A DNA stretch of 64,000 nt, from assembly GCA_963802905.1 (NCBI GenBank), contig CAWDKH010000008.1:310001-374000 (forward strand). The letters are read 5' to 3'. How positions within the stretch are numbered: position 1 is the stretch's first letter; each line of letters begins with the position of its first letter. Under the pieces are notes generated by a model, which ran no database searches, was not told where the DNA came from, and saw only the letters and a list, made by a program, of their open reading frames with translations. The position numbers and the translations under genes are program-made. Below, one piece after another: positions 53,177 to 61,282 of this stretch. Source of the DNA: DASQFQ01 sp963802905 (lineage in GTDB: Bacteria > Actinomycetota > Thermoleophilia > Solirubrobacterales > Solirubrobacteraceae).

Positions 53177-54463
53177 GTGAACGTGCTCGCTCCCGCTCTT
53201 CACCCTGCCCCTGTCCGGCGCTGGCTCGCCACCCTCGGCGCCACCGCCGTGTCGACCTACGCGCTCGACGCCGTCGCCACGCTCGCGGGCGCGGCGCTCG
53301 CCGCCTCCGGCGTCCTGCGCGGTGCCCCGCACCTCGCGCTGCTCGGCTTCCTCCTTCTCACCTACGTCGCCTGGGGCGCCGGCCTGCGTCGCAACCTGAG
53401 CGCGAACTGGGCGCTGCTGGAGCAGACCGGCACGAGCACCAACGCGCTCTCGAAGGCCGCAAACGACCTCGCGGCGCTGCGCGGCTGGCGCCCGCGTGCC
53501 CGCCGGATCGCGGGCGCGACCGGCTACGTCGCCACCGAGCTCGCCAAGGAGGCGCCGTACTACGCCGGCGCGTTCGGCGCCGCGCTGGTCAGCGACTCGG
53601 TCTCCTCCGGCGACGCGATCGTGTTCCTGGGCGGCGCGAACCTCGGCGCCGCCGCCTACGAGTACGGGCTCGCCGGCCTGACCCGCGCGTTCCTGCGCCG
53701 CAGCCACGCGTCGTTCGACACCGACTGGGTGCCGGAGGAGTACCTGGCCGACTACTACGCCGTGGTCGAGCCGGACGAGCTCGAGACGATCGCGTTCTTC
53801 ACCGACGCCATGCGCGAGACCGCGCCGGACGAGCCGATCCTGTTCTTCGGCACCGGCCCGACGCTGCACCACGTCTTCCTCTCCGCGGACCGCGCGTCGG
53901 AGATCCACCTCGCCGACTACCTGCCGCAGAACCTCGCCGCGATCGAGCGCTGGCTCCAGCGCGACCCCGGCGCGCACGACTGGCGGCCCTTCGTGCGCTA
54001 CACGCTCGAGTGCGAGGGCGAGCGAGCGCCGACCGAGGCGCAGCTCGCCGAGCGCGAGGAGCTCACGCGCGCGAAGGTCACCCGCCTGCTCGAGGCCGAC
54101 GCCGGCGACCGCGAGCCCGTCGGCGACCGCTACGGGACGGTGGTGAGCGCCTACTGCGCCGACTCCGCCACCGCCGACCGCGCGACCTGGGAGGCCTACA
54201 TGCGCCACATCGCGGGCCTCGTGCGGCCGGGCGGCGTGTTCATCACCGCGGCGCTGCGGCGTTCGCGCTCCTACCTCGTCGGCGGCAAGCAGTTCCCCAG
54301 CGCCGACATCGACGAGCACGACCTGCGGGCGGTGCTCGAGCCCGAGTTCGAGTGCTCGATCGAGGTCCGCGAGGTGCCGGAGCACGCGCGGCTCGGCTAC
54401 GAGGGCATCGTGCTCGCTACGGCCATTCGACGCCCACCAGCGTCGGCTCCGGCTCGAGCCTGA
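53177..54463 (+). CDS. NNMT/PNMT/TEMT-family methyltransferase with N-terminal membrane segments
   Basis: 428 residues. The C-terminal 250 residues match the nicotinamide/phenylethanolamine N-methyltransferase family: LFFGTGPTLHHVFLSADRASEIHLADYLPQN (motif I GTGPT, like GSGPT of NNMT), AAIERWLQ, DWRPFVRY, VVSAYCADSATADRATWEAYM, IAGLVRPGGVFITAALRRSRSYLVGGKQFPS. The N-terminal 165 residues carry two to four hydrophobic segments, so the enzyme is probably membrane-bound. It would methylate a small amine from SAM. Start GTG 53177 with GAAAGGA upstream. TetR-controlled by context. Confidence 0.8.
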   Translation: MNVLAPALHPAPVRRWLATLGATAVSTYALDAVATLAGAALAASGVLRGAPHLALLGFLLLTYVAWGAGLRRNLSANWALLEQTGTSTNALSKAANDLAALRGWRPRARRIAGATGYVATELAKEAPYYAGAFGAALVSDSVSSGDAIVFLGGANLGAAAYEYGLAGLTRAFLRRSHASFDTDWVPEEYLADYYAVVEPDELETIAFFTDAMRETAPDEPILFFGTGPTLHHVFLSADRASEIHLADYLPQNLAAIERWLQRDPGAHDWRPFVRYTLECEGERAPTEAQLAEREELTRAKVTRLLEADAGDREPVGDRYGTVVSAYCADSATADRATWEAYMRHIAGLVRPGGVFITAALRRSRSYLVGGKQFPSADIDEHDLRAVLEPEFECSIEVREVPEHARLGYEGIVLATAIRRPPASAPARA

Positions 54464-55430
54464 CGCCGAAGCGCTCGTCCACGCCGCCCGCGATCTCGCG
54501 GGCGAGCGCGAGCAGCTCCACGGTCGTGCCAGCGCCGCGGTTGGTGAGCGCGAGCGTGTGCTTGGACGAGATCGCGATCCCCTCCGGGTTGCCGTGACCC
54601 TTGTGGAAACCCGCGCGCTCGATCAGCCAGGCGGCCGAGGTCTTGACGCGCCCGTCGTTCTCCGGGAAGCGCGGCGGGCGCTCGGGCGCGCGTTGCTCGA
54701 GCGCGGCGAACGCGTCGGCGGACAGGATCGGGTTGGTGAAGAACGAGCCGGCGGAGACCGAGTCGGGGTCGTCCGCGTCGAGCACCATGCCCTTGCCGCG
54801 GCGCAGGCCGAGCACCGCCTCGCGCACGTCGGCGAGCGGCGCGCCCTCGCCGGGCTGCACGCCGAGCGTGCGCGCGAGCTCGGCGTAGGCGAGCGGGCCC
54901 GACAGCTCGCGGCGCTCGAGCGCGAACGTGACCGCGAGCACCACCCAGCGCCCGGGGTGGCGCTTGAACGCGCTCGAGCGGTACGCGAAGCCGCAGTCGG
55001 CGGGCGCGAGCTCGGCGACCTCACCGGTCGTGCGGTCGAGCGCGCGCACGGACGTGATCGTCTCGGCGACCTCCTGGCCATAGGCGCCGACGTTCTGGAT
55101 CGGCGTCGCGCCGATCGAGCCGGGGATGCCCGACAGACTCTCGACGCCCGCGAGCCCCTCGGCGACGCAGCGCGCCACGAACGGCTCCCACTCCTCCCCC
55201 GCGGCGACGGTCAGCTCTCCGGGCGCGCGCTCCTCGATGCCGCGCGTGAGCACGCGCACCACCGTGCCCGGCCAGCCGTCGTCGGCGATCACGAGGTTGG
55301 AGCCGCCCGCGACGAGCAGCACGTCGTCGCCCTGCGCCGCCTCGACGAGCTCTGCCTCGCTGCGCGCCTCGGCGACCGCGCCGGCCGGCCCGCCGAGCCG
55401 CAGCGTCGTGAGTTCGCTCAGCAGTGTCAC
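54417..55430 (-). CDS. murB: UDP-N-acetylenolpyruvoylglucosamine reductase MurB
   Basis: 337 residues. FAD-binding VAGGSNLVIADDGWPG near 40-55 and SGIPGSIGATPIQNVGAYGQEV near 93-114; substrate YRSSAFKRHPGRWVVL near 150; catalytic serine in SAGSFFTNP near 226-234. The reducing step in peptidoglycan precursor synthesis (UDP-MurNAc). GTG start with TAGTCT 8 nt upstream. Overlaps the convergent methyltransferase gene by 47 bp; this long overlap makes mutual antisense transcription possible. Confidence 0.94.
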   Translation of the reverse strand: MTLLSELTTLRLGGPAGAVAEARSEAELVEAAQGDDVLLVAGGSNLVIADDGWPGTVVRVLTRGIEERAPGELTVAAGEEWEPFVARCVAEGLAGVESLSGIPGSIGATPIQNVGAYGQEVAETITSVRALDRTTGEVAELAPADCGFAYRSSAFKRHPGRWVVLAVTFALERRELSGPLAYAELARTLGVQPGEGAPLADVREAVLGLRRGKGMVLDADDPDSVSAGSFFTNPILSADAFAALEQRAPERPPRFPENDGRVKTSAAWLIERAGFHKGHGNPEGIAISSKHTLALTNRGAGTTVELLALAREIAGGVDERFGVRLEPEPTLVGVEWP

Positions 55431-55438
55431 GGCCCGCG

Positions 55439-55444
55439 AGACTA
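55439..55444 (-). promoter_or_regulatory. -10 element (TAGTCT), leaderless murB start
   Basis: On the minus strand TAGTCT lies 8 nt before the GTG at 55430. The divergent SRPBCC gene starts only 8 bp away, so promoters overlap. Confidence 0.5.
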
Positions 55445-55451
55445 GGCGACG

Positions 55452-55877
55452 ATGCGGTCCTTCCGGGTGTCCTCCGTCGTCCGCGCCGCCCCGGACGCGG
55501 TGTGGGAGCGCGCGACCACGATCGCCGGCGTCAACGCCGAGCTGTGGCCGCTCGCCCGCATGACCGGCGAGGGCGAGATCCGCGAAGGTGCGCTCGGGCG
55601 CTCGTGGATCCTCGCGCTCTGCGTGCTGCCGATCGACTACGACGACATCTGCCTCGAGGCGGTCGAGCCCGGCCGCGGCTTCCGCGAGCGCTCGCGGCTC
55701 GGCTCGTGCAGCGCGTGGCACCACGACCGCACGCTGACCGCGCTCGCCGACGGCACGCGGATCGTCGACGAAGTCGCGTTCACGCCCCGGCTCGACGCCG
55801 CCGGCGGACTGCTCGCCTTCGTGTTCGCGGCCACCTTCCGCTGGCGCCACCGCCGGCTGCGGAGAATCTGGCGATGA
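55452..55877 (+). CDS. SRPBCC-family protein
   Basis: 141 residues of the SRPBCC/START-like ligand-binding fold: SFRVSSVVRAAPDAVWERATTIAGVNAELWPLARMT near 3-38, WILALCVLPIDYDDICLEAVEPGRGFRERSRLG near 51-83 and GTRIVDEVAFTPRL. Binds a hydrophobic ligand or forms part of a stress response; specificity unknown. Its stop overlaps the ATG of the following AraC gene (ATGA). Confidence 0.78.
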   Translation: MRSFRVSSVVRAAPDAVWERATTIAGVNAELWPLARMTGEGEIREGALGRSWILALCVLPIDYDDICLEAVEPGRGFRERSRLGSCSAWHHDRTLTALADGTRIVDEVAFTPRLDAAGGLLAFVFAATFRWRHRRLRRIWR

Positions 55878-56740
55878 GCGGACTCGAGCTCGACCGGCTC
55901 GACGGCGACGCGGCGCAGGTCGTGCGGCTGGACGGCGCCCGCTTCGGCGGCCCCGCGGCGCGTGAGCCGCACCGCCACGACTACCACGAGCTGATCTGGA
56001 TCCGCGACGGCCGCGGGCAGCACTCGATCGACGGCGCGACGGTGCCCGTGCGCCCCGGCACCGTGACGGTGATCGGGCGCGGCCAGGTGCACGTGTTCGA
56101 GGAGGGCGAGGCGCTCGACGGCGCGGTCGTGCGCTTCTCCGAGGAGATCCTCGCCGAGCCGGGCGCGCGCCGCGGCACGCCGGCCTGGCTGCTGGCCGGG
56201 AGGGGCGGGCGCACCGTGGTCGTCCCGCACGGCGAGCAGGGCCGACTCGGCGGGCTGATCGACGCGCTCGGCGCGGAGCTCGACCGGCCGCCCGACGAGC
56301 ACAGCCCCGAGCTCCAGCGCCACCTGCTGTCCGCGATCCTGCTGTGGATCGAGCGCTGGTACGACGCCTCCCGCACCGAGCGCCGCGACGCGGACGACGC
56401 CGAGGTCCAGCTCCACCGGCGCTTCACCCGCCTGCTCGAGGACGACTTCGCCGAGCACCACGACGCCGCCCACTACGCCGACGCGCTCGCCGTCCCGGCG
56501 GCGGCCCTCAGCCGCGCGCTCAGCCACGTCACCGGACGCGCCACCAAGGACCTGATCCTCGACCGCGTGATGCTCGAGGCGGCACGGCTGCTGCGCTTCA
56601 CCGACCTCACCGTCGGCGAGGTCGCGCGCCGGGTCGGGTTCGACGATCCGCTGTACTTCTCGCGTGCCTTCAAGCGCCGCCACGACGAGCCGCCGCAGGC
56701 CTACCGCGACGCCGCGCGCGGGAAGTCCATGCATCGGTGA
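55874..56740 (+). CDS. AraC-family transcriptional regulator with cupin sensor
   Basis: 288 residues. N-terminal cupin-like sensor (about 1-150): HRHDYHELIWIRDGRGQHSIDG and VRPGTVTVIGRGQVHVF. C-terminal double HTH (about 195-285): AVPAAALSRALSHVTGRATKDLILDRVMLEAARLL and LTVGEVARRVGFDDPLYFSRAFKRRHDEPPQAYR. Co-transcribed with the SRPBCC gene by ATGA overlap. Its targets may include the VOC genes just downstream. Confidence 0.91.
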   Translation: MSGLELDRLDGDAAQVVRLDGARFGGPAAREPHRHDYHELIWIRDGRGQHSIDGATVPVRPGTVTVIGRGQVHVFEEGEALDGAVVRFSEEILAEPGARRGTPAWLLAGRGGRTVVVPHGEQGRLGGLIDALGAELDRPPDEHSPELQRHLLSAILLWIERWYDASRTERRDADDAEVQLHRRFTRLLEDDFAEHHDAAHYADALAVPAAALSRALSHVTGRATKDLILDRVMLEAARLLRFTDLTVGEVARRVGFDDPLYFSRAFKRRHDEPPQAYRDAARGKSMHR

Positions 56741-56773
56741 CGTCCTCCCATTGGCGGAGCGCGCCCAGCGGCG

Positions 56774-56779
56774 TAATCC
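56774..56779 (+). promoter_or_regulatory. -10 element (TAATCC), leaderless VOC start
   Basis: TAATCC lies 7 nt before the ATG at 56787. Confidence 0.4.
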
Positions 56780-56786
56780 TGTTGCC

Positions 56787-57665
56787 ATGACTTCAGACAC
56801 CCAGACGCAGACCACCGCTCCGGTCCTCCCCGCCTCGCTCCGGGTGGGTGCCGTCGAGCTGACCGTCACCGACCTCGACCGCTCGGTGCACTTCTACGAG
56901 ACGGCGATCGGCCTGCGGCTCCACGGCCGCGAGGGCAACCGCGCCGCGCTCGGCGCCGGCGGCGAGGACCTGCTCGTGCTCGTCGAGGACCCGAACGCGC
57001 GGCCCGCCGGGCGCCACTCCGGGCTCTACCACTTCGCGCTCCTGCACCCTTCGCGGCTCGAGCTCGCGCGCGCCGCGGCACGCCTCGCCGTCACCCGCAC
57101 GCGCATCAGCGGCGCCTCCGATCACAACATCTCCGAGGCGATCTACCTGCCCGACCCCGACGACAACGGCATCGAGCTCGCCGCCGACCGCGGCCGCGAG
57201 ACCTGGGGCGACATCTCCGACCCGACCGTGCTCGGCGGCCCCGCGCCGCTCGACCTCGCCGGGCTCATGAGCCTCGTCCAGGACGAGGAGCCGCAGCCGC
57301 ACGTCGCGCCGGAGACCGTCGTCGGCCACGTGCACCTGCACATCGGCGACATCGACCGCAGCCTCGCGTTCTACCGCGACGTCATCGGCTTCGAGGTGAT
57401 GACGCTGCTCGACTCGGCCGCGTTCGTGGCCGCCGGCGGCTACCACCACCACCTCGGCCTCAACATCTGGCGCGGCCGCGGCGCCCCGCCGGTGCCGGCC
57501 GGCGTGGTCGGCCTGCGGCACTGGACGATCGTGATCCCGGAGGACGGCGCCGCCGCCCTGCGCGAGCGCGTGATCGCCGCAGGCGCGCCGTACGAGGACA
57601 CGCCCGACGGCCTGCTCGTGCGCGACCCGTGGGACATCCCGCTGCTGGTCGTCGCCCAGGGCTGA
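56787..57665 (+). CDS. VOC-superfamily protein (CatE-like ring-cleavage dioxygenase/glyoxalase fold)
   Basis: 292 residues with two VOC (beta-alpha-beta-beta-beta) modules: LRVGAVELTVTDLDRSVHFYETAIGLRL (19-46) and HVHLHIGDIDRSLAFYRDVIGFEV (about 181-204). Metal ligands seen include H in YHFALL and E in NGIELAA of module 1 and H in GHVHLH and HHHLGLN of module 2; not every usual ligand is present (E replaces H in the first strand of module 1, and the last strand of module 2 reads DIPLLV). Activity uncertain; resembles Bacillus CatE. Shares one base with the next VOC gene. Confidence 0.82.
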   Translation: MTSDTQTQTTAPVLPASLRVGAVELTVTDLDRSVHFYETAIGLRLHGREGNRAALGAGGEDLLVLVEDPNARPAGRHSGLYHFALLHPSRLELARAAARLAVTRTRISGASDHNISEAIYLPDPDDNGIELAADRGRETWGDISDPTVLGGPAPLDLAGLMSLVQDEEPQPHVAPETVVGHVHLHIGDIDRSLAFYRDVIGFEVMTLLDSAAFVAAGGYHHHLGLNIWRGRGAPPVPAGVVGLRHWTIVIPEDGAAALRERVIAAGAPYEDTPDGLLVRDPWDIPLLVVAQG

Positions 57666-58021
57666 TGCTGCTCCGCCACCTCGCGCTGGCGGTCCAGGAC
57701 GAGCAGCGCTCGCGCGAGTTCTACGAGCGCTGGTTCGAGTTCGGGGTCGAGCCGGCCGAGCGCATGGACGACGGCGTGCTGATGCTCTACGGCCCGGGCG
57801 ACGTGACGCTTGCGCTCGGGCCGGCCGACGAGCGGCCGACGCTCCCGCCGTTCCTGCACTTCGGCTTCAACTTCGACGCGGCCGGGCCGGTGCGCGAGCT
57901 GCGCGACGCGTTCGCGGCCGCGGACGTCGAGATCGTCGAGTTCTGGGACGAGCCCGACTACGTGAGCGTCAAGGTCCGCGACCCCGACGGCTACGTCGTC
58001 GAGTCCAGCTGGGAGCCCTAG
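57665..58021 (+). CDS. single-domain VOC protein
   Basis: 118 residues, one glyoxalase/VOC half: LRHLALAVQDEQRSREFYERWF (3-24, H5), LHFGFNFDAAG, and KVRDPDGYVVESSWEP with the final glutamate. As a single module it would act as a dimer. ATG overlaps the stop of the preceding VOC gene by one base. Overlaps the convergent aminotransferase gene by 4 bp. Confidence 0.82.
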   Translation: MLLRHLALAVQDEQRSREFYERWFEFGVEPAERMDDGVLMLYGPGDVTLALGPADERPTLPPFLHFGFNFDAAGPVRELRDAFAAADVEIVEFWDEPDYVSVKVRDPDGYVVESSWEP

Positions 58022-59259
58022 GCGGCGAAGCCCTCGCGCATGCGGTCCAGCGCCGCGGCGATCCACGGCAGCGACACCGGGTCGTCGCTCGCCAGCGCCT
58101 CGCGCTTCTGCTCGTCGCTCTGCCCGTAGAGCAGGCTCGTGGCCATGCGGAAGCGCAGCGCCGCGGGGTCGTCGCCGAACGCCTCGCCGGCGAGCACGGC
58201 GACGTTGCGCTCCTCCAGCAGGTGGTCGGCGAGCTCGGCGCCGGAGCCGAAGGGCCGCCCCGTGAAGTCGGGATAGAGGTAGAAGGCGCCGCTCGGCGGC
58301 CGGCAGCTCGCGCCGGAGGCGATCACGACCTCGTAGGCGGCGCGGCTCACCGCGCGGTGCAGGCGACGGCTCGCGTCGACGTGCGCGACGACCTCCGGCG
58401 GCTCACCGAGCACGTACTCGGCCGCGTGCTGCATCGGCGCCGCCAGTGCCGACCAGATCTCGCTCGCCAGCCCGCCGAGCGCCGCGCCGGCCTGCTCGCC
58501 GAGCGGCCCGTCGGCCAGCCGCACGAGCCCGACGCGCCAGCCGCCGAGCGCCAGGTGCTTGCTCAGGCCGGTGGTGACGAACGTGCGCTCGGGCAGGACC
58601 TCGGCGGGGCTGACGAAGCGCTCGGGCTCGTACGCGAGGTCGCGGTAGATCTCGTCGCAGACGATCAGCAGGCCCGCCGCCTCGGCGATCTCGCAGACCT
58701 CGCGGACGACCTCCGCGGAGGCGACGGTGCCGGTCGGGTTGTCGGGCAGCGTGAGCACGAGCACGCCGGGGCGCGCGCCGATGCCCGCCGCCTCGGCCAG
58801 TGCGGCGCGCAGCTGCGCCGGGTCGGGCACGCCGCCGGCCTCCGCCCCGATCGGCACGCCGATCACGCGCTTGCCCGCGATCGCCGCGTGGGCGGCGTAG
58901 CTCACCCAGCACGGGACCGGGAGCACGACATCGCCGGGCAGCAACTGCAGCAGCGCGAACAGCAGCGGCTTGCTGCCGGGCGCGAACACGATCTGGCCCG
59001 CATCCGTCGGCACGCCGCGGCGCGCGAAGTAGCCCGCCGCCGCCTCGCGCGCTGCCGCCGACCCGGCGACCGGCCCGTAGCCGTTGCGGCCCGCGCCCTC
59101 GGCGAGCCGCTCGGCGACCGCGGGCAGGACCGGCAGCCCGGCCTCGCCGAACGCGAGGTGGAGCACCGGCTCGCCCGCCGCGAGCTTGGCCTGCACGCGC
59201 TCGTTTGCGGCCAGCGTGGGCGACGGCGGGACAGCGGCGATGAGTTCTGAGCGCAACAC
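58018..59259 (-). CDS. class I/II PLP-dependent aminotransferase
   Basis: 413 residues from the GTG at 59257-59259 (a longer frame opens at 59286). PLP motifs: ANERVQAKLAAGEPVLHLAFGEAG at the start, GYGPVAGSAAAREAAAGYFARRGV near 62-83, TLPDNPTGTV near 170, VCDEIYRDLAYE near 200, and the Schiff-base lysine in TTGLSKHLALGGWRVG near 231-246. Probably acts on an amino acid or glutamine family substrate. Divergent from the DUF899 gene. Confidence 0.88.
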   Translation of the reverse strand: MLRSELIAAVPPSPTLAANERVQAKLAAGEPVLHLAFGEAGLPVLPAVAERLAEGAGRNGYGPVAGSAAAREAAAGYFARRGVPTDAGQIVFAPGSKPLLFALLQLLPGDVVLPVPCWVSYAAHAAIAGKRVIGVPIGAEAGGVPDPAQLRAALAEAAGIGARPGVLVLTLPDNPTGTVASAEVVREVCEIAEAAGLLIVCDEIYRDLAYEPERFVSPAEVLPERTFVTTGLSKHLALGGWRVGLVRLADGPLGEQAGAALGGLASEIWSALAAPMQHAAEYVLGEPPEVVAHVDASRRLHRAVSRAAYEVVIASGASCRPPSGAFYLYPDFTGRPFGSGAELADHLLEERNVAVLAGEAFGDDPAALRFRMATSLLYGQSDEQKREALASDDPVSLPWIAAALDRMREGFAA

Positions 59260-59273
59260 TGGTCGGTAGTCAC

Positions 59274-60005
59274 ATGAGCCTTCCACAGATCGTGAACCGA
59301 GACGAATGGCTGGCCGCGCGCACCGCGCTCCTGGAGCAGGAGAAGGAGCTCACCCGCCGCCGCGACGCGCTCAGCGCCGACCGCCGGCGGCTGCCGATGG
59401 TCGAGATCACCAAGGACTACCGCTTCACCGGCCCGCAGGGCGAGGTCGGGCTGATCGACCTCTTCGAGGGCCGGCGGCAGCTGATCCTCGGGCACTTCAT
59501 GTTCGACCCCGACTGGGAGGACGGCTGCCCGAGCTGCTCGGCCGGCGTCGACGAGATGTCGCCCGGCCTGCAGGAGCACCTCCACACCCGCGACACCACG
59601 ATGGCCTATGTCTCGCGCGCGCCGCTGGAGAAGCTCGAGCGCTGGAAGGCCAAGAAGGGCTGGGACGTCGCCTGGTACTCGTCCGGCGGCAGCGACTTCA
59701 ACTACGACTTCGGCGTCACGATCGACGACGCGAAGGGCTCCTCGTCCTACAACTTCCGCCCGATCGCCGACGAGCCGCGGCTGGCCGAGAGCGAGCAGCC
59801 GTACGAGATGCCGGGCACGAGCATCTTCCTGCGCGTCGACGACCGCGTGTTCCACACCTACTCGTCCTACGCGCGCGGCGCCGAGCAGACCGGCGGCTCG
59901 TACTACTTCCTCGACCTCACCGCGCTCGGGCGCCAGGAGGACTGGGAGGAGCCGAAGGGCCGCGCGGACAGCGCGCGCGCCGCCCAGCCGGACTTCGCGA
60001 GCTAG
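59274..60005 (+). CDS. DUF899 family thioredoxin-like protein
   Basis: 243 residues. The DUF899 fold: EWLAARTALLEQEKELTRRRDALSADRRRLPMVEITKDYRF, HFMFDPDWEDGCPSCSAGVDEM (a CxxC: C85 and C88), and the WDVAWYSSGGSDFNYDFGVT block. Related to thioredoxins but the redox role is not proven. Ends with a 4-bp overlap with the convergent hydrolase. ATG start with little leader. Confidence 0.86.
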   Translation: MSLPQIVNRDEWLAARTALLEQEKELTRRRDALSADRRRLPMVEITKDYRFTGPQGEVGLIDLFEGRRQLILGHFMFDPDWEDGCPSCSAGVDEMSPGLQEHLHTRDTTMAYVSRAPLEKLERWKAKKGWDVAWYSSGGSDFNYDFGVTIDDAKGSSSYNFRPIADEPRLAESEQPYEMPGTSIFLRVDDRVFHTYSSYARGAEQTGGSYYFLDLTALGRQEDWEEPKGRADSARAAQPDFAS

Positions 60006-60853
60006 CGCCGCTCGCGGATCGCCGCCGCGAAGACCGCGGGTGCCTCGAGCGGCGTGAAGTGCCCGGCGCCGTCGAGCCAGCACAGGTCGGCGGCGCTGAA
60101 GAACACGTCGAGGCGGTCCGACCAGGCGCGAGGGAAGAGTGGGTCGTGCTCCTGCCACAGCACGGTGGTGGGCGTGGCGATCCGCTGCTCCGGCGCCGTC
60201 TCCGCCAGCGCGCTCGCAACGCCACCCGAGCCCGCGCGGTACCAGCCGATCGAGGCGGTCATCGCGCCGGGCTCGCCGTAGGCGGCGGCGAGGTGGTCGA
60301 GGCGGGCGTCGGTGGGCGTGTAGTCCGGGCCCGACCAGTGGTTCCAGAAGTGCGCGAGGTACACGCGCACCGCGACAGGGTCGCCGTCGAGGATCTGTTC
60401 GATCAGCGGGAGCTGGTGGAAAGCCTGGTACCAGAACTCGCGCATCGCCCCGGGGCTGAGGATGCGCTGGCCGGCCCCGGGCAGCGGCGGCGAGACGACG
60501 AGCGCGTGCACCTTCTCCGGCGTGTCGCGGGCGATCGCCTGCGCGATCCGGCTGCCGATGTCGTAGCCGGCGATCACCGGCGCGTCGAGCCCGAGCTCGT
60601 CGATCAGCCCGACCACGCTGCGCGCCTGGGCGACGGCCGAGTATGCCTCCGCGGGCGGCTCGAGGTGCTTGTCGGACTCCCCGAATCCGCGCAGGTCCGG
60701 CACCACAACCTCGAAGTCGGCGGTCAGCAGCGGAACCACATCCTCGTGGTCGGTGTGATCGCCCGGCCAGCCGTGCAGCAGCACCACCGGCGGCCCGGAT
60801 CCCGTGCGCTCGTAGGCGAGCGAGAAGCCGTCGACGGGAGCGGATCGGTCCAT
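60002..60853 (-). CDS. alpha/beta-hydrolase (epoxide hydrolase/haloalkane dehalogenase-like)
   Basis: 283 residues. Oxyanion motif LLHGWPGDHTDHEDV near 25-39, nucleophile D98-type in AGYDIGSRIAQAIA (G-Y-D-I-G, Asp nucleophile as in epoxide hydrolases), acid in TTVLWQEHDPLFP, and the base histidine in LDGAGHFTPLEAP near 263-275. No signal peptide. Substrate not known. TACCGT (60867-60862) lies 8 nt before the ATG at 60853. Confidence 0.87.
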   Translation of the reverse strand: MDRSAPVDGFSLAYERTGSGPPVVLLHGWPGDHTDHEDVVPLLTADFEVVVPDLRGFGESDKHLEPPAEAYSAVAQARSVVGLIDELGLDAPVIAGYDIGSRIAQAIARDTPEKVHALVVSPPLPGAGQRILSPGAMREFWYQAFHQLPLIEQILDGDPVAVRVYLAHFWNHWSGPDYTPTDARLDHLAAAYGEPGAMTASIGWYRAGSGGVASALAETAPEQRIATPTTVLWQEHDPLFPRAWSDRLDVFFSAADLCWLDGAGHFTPLEAPAVFAAAIRERR

Positions 60854-60861
60854 CTTCGCCC

Positions 60862-60867
60862 ACGGTA
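60862..60867 (-). promoter_or_regulatory. -10 element (TACCGT), leaderless hydrolase start
   Basis: On the minus strand TACCGT lies 8 nt before the ATG at 60853. Confidence 0.5.
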
Positions 60868-60882
60868 CTCCGGCTTCCGGGC

Positions 60883-60888
60883 TAGGGT
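60883..60888 (+). promoter_or_regulatory. -10 element (TAGGGT) of the small secreted protein gene
   Basis: TAGGGT lies 9 nt before the ATG at 60898. Confidence 0.45.
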
Positions 60889-60897
60889 CTCGCGACC

Positions 60898-61236
60898 ATG
60901 AAGACCTCTCTCATCCTCGCGCTCCTCGTGCTCGCCTTCCTCGCTCCGGGCGCCTCCGCCGCCAAATCCTGCACCGCGCCTGCGTACCCGGGCGGCATGG
61001 GCACGTTCAGCTCGCTCAAGGTCACGAAGGTGAGCTGCACGACGGGAAAGAAGGTCACGCTCTCCTACCACGCGTGCCGCACGAAGACGGGGCCTGCTGG
61101 CCGCTGCGTCTCGAAGGTCCGCGGCTACGCCTGCCGCGAGCAGCGCACCACGGTGGGGACGGAGATCAGCGCGAAGGTGCAGTGCCAGAAGGGCAAGAAG
61201 AAGAAGGTCTCCTTCTCGTACACGCAGACCGGCTGA
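60898..61236 (+). CDS. small secreted cysteine-rich basic protein
   Basis: 112 residues with a signal peptide (1-21, ending GASA). The 91-residue mature part has six cysteines (KSCTAP, VSCTTG, HACRTK, RCVSK, ACREQ, VQCQKG), enough for three disulfides, and about 20 lysines. The spacing suggests a compact disulfide-stabilised domain. No family recognised; similar small exported proteins are frequent in soil actinobacteria. Confidence 0.6.
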   Translation: MKTSLILALLVLAFLAPGASAAKSCTAPAYPGGMGTFSSLKVTKVSCTTGKKVTLSYHACRTKTGPAGRCVSKVRGYACREQRTTVGTEISAKVQCQKGKKKKVSFSYTQTG

Positions 61237-61270
61237 GCGCCGAGCCGCCTCGGCCCGCCTGCGCACGGGC

Positions 61271-61276
61271 TACGGT
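61271..61276 (+). promoter_or_regulatory. -10 element (TACGGT), leaderless DUF4375-SUKH start
   Basis: TACGGT lies 6 nt before the GTG at 61283. Confidence 0.45.
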
Positions 61277-61282
61277 TCCGCG

